Positions 1 to 6,849 of a DNA stretch of 8,884 nucleotides are shown here, piece after piece. The DNA is taken from positions 1 to 8,884 of the forward strand of contig CAMPKU010000191.1 of NCBI GenBank assembly GCA_946887385.1, given 5' to 3'. Every line of letters begins with the position of its first letter. Positions within the stretch are counted from its first letter, which is position 1. The position numbers were made by a program, and so were the translations under genes. The notes beneath the pieces were generated by a model. That model was not told where the DNA came from. It worked only from the letters and a program-made list of their open reading frames with translations, and searched no databases. Origin of the DNA: an uncultured Gammaproteobacteria bacterium (GTDB taxonomy: Bacteria > Pseudomonadota > Gammaproteobacteria > Rariloculales > Rariloculaceae).

Positions 1-65
1 ACAATCCACTTAGGCACTTACGCGTTAACGAGCGATCAACGTTGGGACAGGCCTGATCCGTCCCC

Positions 66-97
66 AAAAAAAACGCCGCCGGGGTTAGCGGCGGCGT
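66..97 (-). terminator. Intrinsic terminator closing the DUF1552 operon
   Basis: Positions 73-81 and 89-97 are perfectly complementary (9 bp, GC-rich) around a 7-nt loop (82-88). Read on the minus strand the hairpin is followed at once by eight U (A-run 66-73 on the plus strand; its last base also pairs in the stem). It lies 23 nt beyond the stop codon of the DUF1552 gene, as expected for a Rho-independent terminator ending the leftward operon. In the other direction only a three-T run follows, so rightward termination would be weak. Confidence 0.9.
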
Positions 98-120
98 CGT
101 TTGCGAGCGAGAAGCGAGGG

Positions 121-1458
121 CTAGATTGCGAGGCGGCCCTCGGCGATGCCGATCGTCTCCACCTCGGCACCGAGCACGTCGGCCATACCGAGCAGGAGGT
201 CCGACGTGGGCTGATCGACACCCGCCTCGATGTGGCGATTGCCGGCCAAACGGCCGTTGGCGCGGCCAATCAGGGCGGCTGGCACGTTGTGCCGATCGTG
301 CAGCAGGCCGTTGCTCATGCCGGCTCCGAAGTAGATGAGCGAGCTGTCGAGCAACGAGCCGTCGCCGTCTGGCGTGCTCTTGAGCTTTCCGAGGAACTCG
401 CCGAGCTTGACCATGTGATACGCCGTGATGCGCGCGTACTGCTCGATGCTCTCCGGCGTGTTCTTGTGGTGCGACGTGGAATGGTGCGGTTCCTTGACGC
501 CCACGTGCATGTAGCTGCGGCCGCTGCCCTCGTGGCCCAGCATGAAGCTGAACACGCGCGAGATGTCGCCTTGGAAGGCAATGTGCAGCAGGTCGTACGT
601 GACCGTGACGTGCTCGTTGAAGTCTTCGGGGATGCCGACGGGCCCATCCGTGGCGCTCGCCAGGACGCTGGAGCGCGCCTGCATCTTCTGTAGCTGCTCT
701 TCGACGCGACGGATGTTCGTGAGGTACTCGTCGAGGATGGCGTTGTCCTTGGCGCCGATGACCTTCTGCAGCCGCGCCGTCTCGTGCATGACCGAGTCGA
801 GCATGCTTTGCTTGGTCTTCAACCGCGCCAGCCGCTGCTCGGGCGTGCCGGGATCGCCGAACATGCGCTCGAACGTGGCTTGCGGATTCACGGACACGGG
901 CAAGGGGCTGTGATCGTCGTACCACGAGATCGTGTTGAAGAACACGCAGGGGTATCCGTCGCAAGCGCCCGCCGAAGTACCCATGTCTTCGGTGCCGAGC
1001 TCGAGCGAGCGAAGCGGCGTGTCGCCGGCGATCGCATCGGCGATGTACTGGTCGATCGACTTCTTCGACTCGATGAGGTTGAAGTCGCCGTTGTGGCCGA
1101 GCGGGCCTGTGCCGTTCAAGAACGCGGCGCTGGCACCCATGTGGATGCCGCCCATGTCCTTCTTGCCTTCCGGAGCCTTCAGCTTGCTCACCGTGGTGAG
1201 GTACTCGCGAAACGGCTCGAGCGGCTTCATGGTGCGGTTGAACTCGAAATCCTTGCCGGCTTTCGTGGGATGCCACGTGCCCGGATACACGCCGTTCGGC
1301 ATGTAAATGGCGCCGAACCGGAGCCGCTCGCCCGCCGCCGTGAGCGACTGGGCCGTGGCTGCCGGCACCATGGCGTCGAGCAGTGGCAGGGCGATGGCGG
1401 TGCCGACGGCACCTCGCAAAAAGGTACGGCGATCCAAGTGCTTCTTAGTAATGAACAT
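121..1458 (-). CDS. DUF1552 family protein, Tat-exported
   Basis: A 445-aa protein of the DUF1552 family, which usually accompanies DUF1592 cytochrome-like proteins; no biochemical function is established to my knowledge. The N-terminus carries a twin-arginine signal (RRTFLRG, residues 10-16), a hydrophobic stretch ending in LPLLDA, and a likely cleavage site ATA|Q after residue 36. The product should therefore be folded before export to the periplasm. Family-like features are RFGAIYMPNGVYPG (47-60), a His cluster HHSTSHH (325-331), and FGAGMSNGLLHDRHN (377-391), where H387, D388 and H390 could bind metal as in the sulfatase/phosphatase-like fold suspected for this family (inference). The ATG at 1458 is chosen over an in-frame start at 1509 because GAGGGAG lies 7 nt upstream and the Tat motif then sits in the normal place. 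It starts 4 nt after the DUF1592 stop and is last in the operon. Confidence 0.9.
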   Translation of the reverse strand: MFITKKHLDRRTFLRGAVGTAIALPLLDAMVPAATAQSLTAAGERLRFGAIYMPNGVYPGTWHPTKAGKDFEFNRTMKPLEPFREYLTTVSKLKAPEGKKDMGGIHMGASAAFLNGTGPLGHNGDFNLIESKKSIDQYIADAIAGDTPLRSLELGTEDMGTSAGACDGYPCVFFNTISWYDDHSPLPVSVNPQATFERMFGDPGTPEQRLARLKTKQSMLDSVMHETARLQKVIGAKDNAILDEYLTNIRRVEEQLQKMQARSSVLASATDGPVGIPEDFNEHVTVTYDLLHIAFQGDISRVFSFMLGHEGSGRSYMHVGVKEPHHSTSHHKNTPESIEQYARITAYHMVKLGEFLGKLKSTPDGDGSLLDSSLIYFGAGMSNGLLHDRHNVPAALIGRANGRLAGNRHIEAGVDQPTSDLLLGMADVLGAEVETIGIAEGRLAI

Positions 1459-1462
1459 TTGG

Positions 1463-3892
1463 CTACTCCCTCGTTTGCGCGATAGTCGCCGCGCCTGCGA
1501 CACTGCCATTCGTCCGATTCTGGAACGGATAGCTGTCTACTATACCCAAGACAATAGATACAAGGCTGTAATCGTGCTCGGCCGCATTTCTCACGATTTC
1601 TCTGACGACCGGCATGTCGGCCGGCGCCAAACCGCGACCTAGCGCATAAATCAGCATCTTCTCCGTGACCGTGCTCGCAAACAGGTCGCGATCGGCCAGC
1701 AACGCGCCCCGCAGCTCGACGGGGCCGTTGACCGGCGTGCCGTCGAGCAGGATGCCCGCCGAGTCGATCTCCAAGCCTTCACGCGTGCGGTCGCGCCAGC
1801 TGCCGTCGACGTCGAAGTTCTCGAGCGCGAAGCCGACCGGATCGATGTTGTTGTGACAGGCCGCACAGGCGGGGCTCGCGCGGTGCAGCTCGAGCTGCTC
1901 GCGCACGGTGGAGGGCCGATCCTTCGGCGCGCTCTCCTCGAGCGCGGGCACGTCTGCCGGCGGTAGCGGCGGCGGATTATTCCAGAACTCCGTCTGGATG
2001 AACTTGCCGCGGATGATGGGCGACGTGCGGCTCGACACCGACGTGAGCGCCAGCAAGCTGCCATGACCGAAGAGCCCGTAACGGTTCGGGTCCGCAATCT
2101 CGACCTTGCGGTACTTCGCGCCGTACACACCCTTGATGCCGTAGTGACGCGCCAACCGCTCGTTCACGAACGTGTAGTTCGCGGTGATGAGCTCGTGGAC
2201 GGGACGGCCTTCGCGCAGCACGTTCGCAAACAAGAGCTCGGTCTCGCGCCGGAAGGCCCTGCGCAAGTTGTGGTCGAAATCGGGGAACAGCAGGAAGTCC
2301 GGCTTCACGCGCGACTCGAGGTTGCGAAGCTGGAGCCACTGGCCAACGAAGTTTTCAACCATCGCGTCGGAACGCGAGTCCGCGAGCATGCGGCGCACTT
2401 GCGCTTCGAGCGTGCTGGCCTCGCGCAGCTCGCCGCGCTCGGCAAGCGACAGGAGCTCCTCGTCGGGGATGCTCGACCAGAGGAAGAACGACAGCCGCGA
2501 CGCCAGCTCGACGTCGCTGATGGCATGCGTGGAGCCCGGCGGAACGTCGGGCGAGTCGGCTTCGACGCGGAACAAGAACCACGGGCTCACCAGCATGCGC
2601 GATACGGCGGCACGGATGCCGTCGTCGAAGTTACCGCCGTCGGCACGCGCATCGTTGTAAAACGCGAGCGAGGCCGCGATGTCGTCTGTTTCGATAGGCC
2701 GGCGGAACGCGCGGCGCGCAAGCGTCGACAGCACGCGCTCTGCGCACGCGGCTTCTTCGCTTGCATCGGCGGGCCGGCACACGAACAAGCGCTCGCGCGT
2801 GGGCGTCTCGCTCACGCCCGTGACGCTGTAGGGACCTTCCACGACACCGTCCTCGAGCCGCGGCATGCCGGAGGGATTGTGCGCCTCCAGCGAAGCCCGA
2901 AGACCCGGCTCCCACGCGTTCTGCTCGCGCGCGGCGCGCTCGCGCCAAGTGAAGGCCACTTCGTGCGGGCCCGCGCTGACCGGGATCGGCGGCGACGTCA
3001 TCGCTTCGTTCACGGCTTCCTGCGCCACGTTGATGCCTTCGGCGACGCTCAACTCGTGCAGCTCCGCGCCGCCGACTTCAGCCGAAAAGACGATCTTGCC
3101 GTCGACGAGCACCAAGAACTCGTGCGGGCGATCATGGCCCTCGACGCCGAACAAGCCTTCCTCCACGCCGCGCACCAAGCGGCCGGCGAAGACGTACTCG
3201 CCGTCGGCCGGGAACGTATGCGTGACGCTCGTGCCGCCGCGCGTGCCGAGCGGCAAGCCTTCGAGGTGCTTGTCTTGCGTGAGCTCGAACGGAATGCGAT
3301 AGGCGGTGGCCGTGACCGCCGCTTCGGGATTGCCGACGGCCATGTCGGCCACGCGCAGCGCCACCGTGAGGTAGCGCTCGAGCAGCACCGGCGAGGTGGT
3401 GAGAACCTCGGCGATGTTGTCGAAGCCGAAATCGCCGCCGTCGCTCGGCAGCAGCGACGACAGATCGGCTTCGATGCCGAGCGAGTCGCGCACGGCGTTC
3501 TCATACTCGGCGCGGTTGAGACGGTGCACGGTAGTGCGGCCTGCGTACGGCTTGGCCTTAGCGGCCGCGTCGAGCGTGCCCTCGAGACCCGCGACGAACT
3601 CCGCCACCATGTCCCCGTCCGGCTGCGGTTGCTCGCGCGGCGGCATGGCGTGGATCTTCAGCTTGCGCAGCACCTCTTCCCAGACGCCGGGATCGGCGTG
3701 GACATCGTCGGGCCCTCGGCCTTCGAACGAAAGATCGGCCGTGAGCTCCGCATCGTTATGGCATTCGACGCAGTAGCGGTCGACCATCGCCCAATGCTCG
3801 CGGAGCTGCTCCTCGGGGGACGGCTTGAACACGAAGAACGCCGCTGCGCCTGCAACGGCCACGCCCCCCGCGACGAAAATCCATTTCTGCAC
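1463..3892 (-). CDS. DUF1592 domain protein with two c-type haem motifs
   Basis: An 809-aa protein with the multi-domain layout of planctomycete-type cytochrome C/DUF1592 proteins. Residues 1-22 form a hydrophobic segment without a clear signal-peptidase site, so it is probably a membrane anchor with the rest in the periplasm. CVECH (41-45) is a CxxCH haem-c site, with MPP (83-85) a likely axial-Met region. DUF1587 follows (about 121-184, HRLNRAEYENAVRD), then a beta-rich insert (about 190-340) that may be carbohydrate-binding-like. Next come DUF1595 (about 383-442, RRAFRRP), DUF1592 (about 455-585, ASRLSFFLWSSIPDEEL), DUF1588 (about 602-700, SSRTSPIIRGKF) with a second CxxCH (CAACH, 676-680), and DUF1585 (about 730-795). 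Cys372 and Cys383 may form a disulfide. The start is GTG, 2 nt after the ankyrin stop, with GGAGGGAG on plus 3902-3909. The role is unknown; electron transfer or oxidation of an envelope or polymer substrate with DUF1552 is inference. Confidence 0.93.
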   Translation of the reverse strand: MQKWIFVAGGVAVAGAAAFFVFKPSPEEQLREHWAMVDRYCVECHNDAELTADLSFEGRGPDDVHADPGVWEEVLRKLKIHAMPPREQPQPDGDMVAEFVAGLEGTLDAAAKAKPYAGRTTVHRLNRAEYENAVRDSLGIEADLSSLLPSDGGDFGFDNIAEVLTTSPVLLERYLTVALRVADMAVGNPEAAVTATAYRIPFELTQDKHLEGLPLGTRGGTSVTHTFPADGEYVFAGRLVRGVEEGLFGVEGHDRPHEFLVLVDGKIVFSAEVGGAELHELSVAEGINVAQEAVNEAMTSPPIPVSAGPHEVAFTWRERAAREQNAWEPGLRASLEAHNPSGMPRLEDGVVEGPYSVTGVSETPTRERLFVCRPADASEEAACAERVLSTLARRAFRRPIETDDIAASLAFYNDARADGGNFDDGIRAAVSRMLVSPWFLFRVEADSPDVPPGSTHAISDVELASRLSFFLWSSIPDEELLSLAERGELREASTLEAQVRRMLADSRSDAMVENFVGQWLQLRNLESRVKPDFLLFPDFDHNLRRAFRRETELLFANVLREGRPVHELITANYTFVNERLARHYGIKGVYGAKYRKVEIADPNRYGLFGHGSLLALTSVSSRTSPIIRGKFIQTEFWNNPPPLPPADVPALEESAPKDRPSTVREQLELHRASPACAACHNNIDPVGFALENFDVDGSWRDRTREGLEIDSAGILLDGTPVNGPVELRGALLADRDLFASTVTEKMLIYALGRGLAPADMPVVREIVRNAAEHDYSLVSIVLGIVDSYPFQNRTNGSVAGAATIAQTRE
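1466..1472 (-). promoter_or_regulatory. Shine-Dalgarno of DUF1552 gene, inside the preceding CDS
   Basis: On the minus strand GAGGGAG lies 7 nt before the ATG at 1458. It sits entirely within the last codons of the DUF1592 gene, whose stop is 1463-1465. Ribosomes finishing DUF1592 therefore cover the initiation region of DUF1552, consistent with translational coupling. It also decides the start of the DUF1552 protein. Confidence 0.8.
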
Positions 3893-3894
3893 GA

Positions 3895-5508
3895 TTATCG
3901 GCTCCCTCCGGCGGTGCTCGCCTGGGCGTTGCCGCCCGCGAGATCACGCAATAGATCCGCAACTTCGGTTGGCTGCGCCGGCATCTCGCCGTCGACCAAC
4001 GCTCCCGCAGTGGGCCGCGGCGGCCGCGGCGCCTGCTCGGAGACCACTTGCAGCGCCGTCTTGCCGGCGCCGTCCTTCACGTTCATATCGGCGCCGCCTT
4101 CGACGAGCGCGCGCACGATGTCGAGCTTGCCGCCATAAGCTGCGAGGTGCAGCGCCGTGTCGCCGTCCGGCGTCTTCGCATCGGGATCGGCACCGGCCTC
4201 GAGCAGCACCTTCACCGCGTCGGCGGGGTTGCGATTGCTCACTTCGCGAAACGGCGGCGCCGTGCCCTCACGGATATCGCCGGGACCGCCGGCCATGCCG
4301 ACGCCCTTGCCGCCGTTCATTGCCACCATGAGCGCGGACTTGCCGCCCGTGTCGCCGGGTTGCCGAGGGCCCGTCTTGATCGACGTAGGCACCCACGCGA
4401 AATCGGGGTCGTACGGCAGCATCGCCTTCAGCGCCTCGACGTCGGCTGCGACGGCTGCGCGATAGAACGGCGTGGCGTTGGCTTTCGGATCGCAGCACAT
4501 CGACGAGTTGTGCATTTGCACGGCGACCGGCTTGTCGGGATCCGCGCCGGCCTCGAGCAGCACTTTCGCAAGATCGAGCGCCGTGAGCTCGTTCGGGTGA
4601 TCCACGCGCAAACGAGAGCCGTCGCGCGCGCGCCAATCGGTGGTGGCGTCGCGCATTTCCATTGCGTAGTACAGCGAGCCGTCGTTGGCGTCGGCGCCGA
4701 GCTCTACGAGCTTGGCCGCGAGATCGAACCGATCGTTGACGATGGCGAGCATCATCGGCGTCGCGCCGTCGGCATTCGTGATGTTCAAGTCCGCGCCGCC
4801 TTCGACGAGGCGCCGCACGACGGCTTCATCGCCGTTGCGCACGGCCCAATGCAGCGCCGTGAAGCCGCCGCTCGGATAATCGGCGCGTGTGCTGCGCGTG
4901 GTGAGCTCGGAGGCGCGCGCCTTGCGATTCGGATCCGCACCGTTCATGAGCAGCGCGTCGACAACCGCGACGTGCCCTTCGGCTGCGGCCCACATCAACG
5001 CCGTTTGCTCTTGCAGCGCTTCGACGGCATTGACGTCGGCACCGTGCTCGAGGAGGAGCTTCACGCCCTCCGCACTGCCCGTTCGCGCCGCCGCCATGAG
5101 CGCCGTTTCGCCTTCGCGCGCGGCGGCTGCCACGTCGGCGCCGCCTTCGAGCAAGACCTTGATCGTGGCCACGTCGCCGTAGCGGCTGGCTTCGAGCAGC
5201 GGCGTAACGCCGAAAGCGTTCGCTGCATTCGGGTTCGCGCCCGCTTCGAGCAGCAAGCTCACGAGCTCGGGAGACCCTTGATGTGCGGCCCACAGCAGCG
5301 CCGAGGTGCCGTCGGCTTCAGTGGCATTCACGTCGGAGCCTGCGGCGATGAGCTTGCGCACTTCGTCGATGTCGGCGTTGCGCGCCGCGCCTGCGACGTT
5401 GGCCGATGCGGATTGCAAGGCGGTGCTGGCGAGCACGGCTGCGACCGCACAGGCTAAAGCTGTGCGAATCAGTCGATGACGGCGGCCCGGAACGCTCGAT
5501 GCGCGCAT
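3895..5508 (-). CDS. Exported ankyrin-repeat protein
   Basis: A 537-aa protein made almost wholly of ankyrin repeats behind a Sec-type signal peptide (basic start, hydrophobic ALACAVAAVLASTALQ, probable cleavage ASA|N near residue 36). About nine or ten repeats are visible with the usual TALxxAA...GxxxxVxxLLxxGADxN pattern: roughly 37-66, 67-98, 100-131, 133-164, 167-199, 215-245 and 248-277, more degenerate units at about 305-326 and 345-373, a further unit broken by an insertion at about 389-445, and a clean unit at 449-480. Between them are non-repeat inserts, one with a Cys-Cys pair (MHNSSMCC, 332-339). Ankyrin repeats bind protein partners, so this is plausibly the scaffold for the haem and DUF1552 proteins encoded next (inference). 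The ATG at 5508 is preferred; a GTG directly before it at 5511 is possible. A purine-rich GAGGGGAGAGAG precedes both. First gene of the operon. Confidence 0.92.
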   Translation of the reverse strand: MRASSVPGRRHRLIRTALACAVAAVLASTALQSASANVAGAARNADIDEVRKLIAAGSDVNATEADGTSALLWAAHQGSPELVSLLLEAGANPNAANAFGVTPLLEASRYGDVATIKVLLEGGADVAAAAREGETALMAAARTGSAEGVKLLLEHGADVNAVEALQEQTALMWAAAEGHVAVVDALLMNGADPNRKARASELTTRSTRADYPSGGFTALHWAVRNGDEAVVRRLVEGGADLNITNADGATPMMLAIVNDRFDLAAKLVELGADANDGSLYYAMEMRDATTDWRARDGSRLRVDHPNELTALDLAKVLLEAGADPDKPVAVQMHNSSMCCDPKANATPFYRAAVAADVEALKAMLPYDPDFAWVPTSIKTGPRQPGDTGGKSALMVAMNGGKGVGMAGGPGDIREGTAPPFREVSNRNPADAVKVLLEAGADPDAKTPDGDTALHLAAYGGKLDIVRALVEGGADMNVKDGAGKTALQVVSEQAPRPPRPTAGALVDGEMPAQPTEVADLLRDLAGGNAQASTAGGSR

Positions 5509-5607
5509 CACTCTCTCCCCTCGTCCGAAACCAATATTTAGAGAGGCGTGTCGTCACGTCTCTTCGCACGCTTGCGGCTCGCTCGACGGCCCCCAAGCTA
5601 TGCAATC

Positions 5608-5626
5608 TTATCCGAGAGAAAGATAA
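5608..5626. repeat. Inverted repeat TTATC-N9-GATAA
   Basis: TTATC (5608-5612) and GATAA (5622-5626) are perfect inverted arms separated by 9 nt. The site is about 100 bp upstream of the ankyrin start. It could be a dimeric regulator's operator. With 5-bp arms it could also occur by chance. Confidence 0.3.
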
Positions 5627-5631
5627 CGCGA

Positions 5632-5646
5632 GTAGACCGAATCTAC
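5632..5646. repeat. Inverted repeat GTAGA-N5-TCTAC
   Basis: GTAGA (5632-5636) and TCTAC (5642-5646) form a perfect dyad with a 5-nt centre. It begins 5 nt after the neighbouring TTATC/GATAA dyad and next to a minus-strand TTGACG. This position would suit an operator for the leftward operon. No known regulator consensus is recognised. Confidence 0.3.
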
Positions 5647-5760
5647 CAGCCCGTCAAAGACATAATTTTTCTTGCGGCGTCATGGTGCTACGGGTACTAC
5701 CTGGTAATGGGACAGGACCGGCCGGGACGGTTCGGAGGGCGGCCGCAAAGTCGTGTATCG

Positions 5761-5790
5761 TTGACCGAAATCTCACCGCACTTCTAGTAT
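5761..5790 (+). promoter_or_regulatory. Sigma-70-type promoter candidate for the 333-aa/DUF6152 pair
   Basis: TTGACC (5761-5766, 5/6 match to the -35 consensus) and TAGTAT (5785-5790, 4/6 match to the -10) are separated by 18 bp. Transcription would begin near 5797, giving a leader of about 40 nt before the ATG at 5837. It is the best-matching pair I found in this intergenic region for the plus strand. Confidence 0.5.
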
Positions 5791-5836
5791 TCGCTCACGA
5801 TTTTGTGGCGCGCAGCATTCCGCGCCGGGGGACTCC

Positions 5837-6838
5837 ATGAAGCTCAAGATCAGCCTTTGGCAATGTGCCGGCATAGGCGCACTGGCGCTCGGCCTGGCGC
5901 CCAGCGTGATGGCCCAGGGCGGCGCGTTTGGCGGCGGCTTTGGCCCCCCGCTACAAGTAGTGAAGCCGCCGCGCGAGTTCGCCACCTCCGAGGAGCACTA
6001 CGCCTACCTGCTCGAGCAGGCCAACGGCGGCACGAAACATACTCTGGCCACCGTGCCCCGCTGGGACGGCCTCTGGCAGCCGGCCGGCAATACGCACCTC
6101 GAGATCTTCATTGACGGAGCGGGTTTCGCGGGCAAGGTGCGCGAGGGCGTGCTCACACCCGAATACCAAACCGCGTATCGCGAGCGCTGGCGGGAGCAAA
6201 CGGAGCTCGGCCAGGTGAACTACGACCGGCTCGGCCACTGCGAACCGCCGGGATATCCGCGCATCTTGCTCGAGCCGTATACGCACGAGTTCATCAACCT
6301 GCCCGACGTCGCCTATCAGATCAACGATTTCGGTCCGTCGATCCGGCGTACCTATATCGGCAAAGAGCACAGCAACGTCTACGGCACGCACTCGTGGTAC
6401 GGGGACACCATCGGCTTTTGGGACGGCAACAAGCTCGTCAGCAACACGAAGTACGTGCTGCCGGCGGACTTCACGCGTTGGTCGCCGATGACGAGCAACG
6501 CGTTCGAAGGCACCGAGATCTGGGAGCTCAAGACCTACCCCGGCGGCGTGCAGCGGCTCGAGGTGCAGGTCACGTTCTACGACAAGCACTTGCTGCGCAA
6601 GCCCGTCAGCGCCGTTTATGCGTACCGGCTGGCCACGCAGATGGTCGAGAACGGCCATCGCGTCCAGCACTGGGAGTGCGACCAGACGAACAACGCGTTC
6701 CTCGACGATGAAGGCGTATCGAACTTCCACTTGCCGGGCGAGGAAGGGTTCAACGACGGCCGCGGCACCACGCTGTTCCCCGAGTTGCCGGGGCAAACGC
6801 GCGATCCTATCTACAACACGACGTTGGGCAACGAGTGA
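5837..6838 (+). CDS. Exported protein of unknown function (333 aa)
   Basis: The protein has a Sec signal peptide (basic MKLK, hydrophobic core, cleavage VMA|Q after residue 26), then a Gly-rich linker (28-36) and a soluble periplasmic or secreted domain. Recognisable pieces are WDGLW (76-80), LTPEY (106-110), CEPPGYPR (135-142), RRTYIG (170-175), THSWYGDTIGFWDGNKLV (184-201) and HWECD (258-262). The order 'WxGxW ... C.PPG.PR ... RR.Y ... GD.IG.W.G..LV' resembles uncharacterised exported proteins often encoded beside DUF6152 genes (recalled, not searched). Cys135 and Cys261 could form a disulfide. The ATG has GGGGGA 4 nt upstream. It is first in a two-gene unit with the DUF6152 gene (11 nt apart) and divergent from the ankyrin/DUF1592/DUF1552 operon, which suggests a shared process. 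No catalytic residues can be assigned. Confidence 0.88.
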   Translation: MKLKISLWQCAGIGALALGLAPSVMAQGGAFGGGFGPPLQVVKPPREFATSEEHYAYLLEQANGGTKHTLATVPRWDGLWQPAGNTHLEIFIDGAGFAGKVREGVLTPEYQTAYRERWREQTELGQVNYDRLGHCEPPGYPRILLEPYTHEFINLPDVAYQINDFGPSIRRTYIGKEHSNVYGTHSWYGDTIGFWDGNKLVSNTKYVLPADFTRWSPMTSNAFEGTEIWELKTYPGGVQRLEVQVTFYDKHLLRKPVSAVYAYRLATQMVENGHRVQHWECDQTNNAFLDDEGVSNFHLPGEEGFNDGRGTTLFPELPGQTRDPIYNTTLGNE

Positions 6839-6849
6839 AGGAGCTCACG

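Larger units (their letters stand above)
5509..5836. other. Divergent intergenic control region
   Basis: This 328-bp gap separates the leftward ankyrin operon from the rightward 333-aa gene and is more AT-rich than the flanking genes in places (for example 5604-5670). It holds a promoter candidate for the rightward unit (5761-5790) and two short inverted repeats (5608-5626 and 5632-5646). For the leftward operon there is a TTGACG (plus 5652-5657, minus strand) without a convincing -10 at normal spacing, so no promoter is called there. Short open frames cross the region, but none has a recognisable product or a good ribosome site. Confidence 0.6.

Noticed and set aside
3..56. Possible end of a rightward gene entering from the left edge (stop TGA at 54-56)
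   Set aside because: Only about 17 codons with no recognisable motif, so coding cannot be supported. Nothing else is seen in 1-65.
2063..4138. Very long plus-strand open frame (691 codons) opposite the DUF1592 gene
   Set aside because: The Arg/Ala/Val/His-rich translation has no recognisable domain. High GC at third positions of the real minus-strand gene removes stops in the antisense frame. The minus-strand product has clear domains and haem motifs.
4048..5457. 469-codon plus-strand frame opposite the ankyrin gene
   Set aside because: Its apparent repeats mirror the repeated DNA of the ankyrin units, and it has no signal or domain of its own.
3895..5508. Short DNA repeats such as GCGCCGCCTTCGA recurring in this stretch
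   Set aside because: They are explained by the repeated ankyrin motif (LxEGGAD) read on the minus strand, not by a mobile or CRISPR-type repeat.
5548..5787. 79-codon plus-strand frame in the divergent region with a hydrophobic patch (DIIFLAASWCYGYYL)
   Set aside because: It has no recognisable family or convincing ribosome site and overlaps the promoter candidate. A degraded gene remnant cannot be excluded but is unsupported.
5951..6796. 281-codon minus-strand frame opposite the 333-aa gene
   Set aside because: Antisense shadow with low-complexity composition; the plus-strand gene has a signal peptide and ribosome site.
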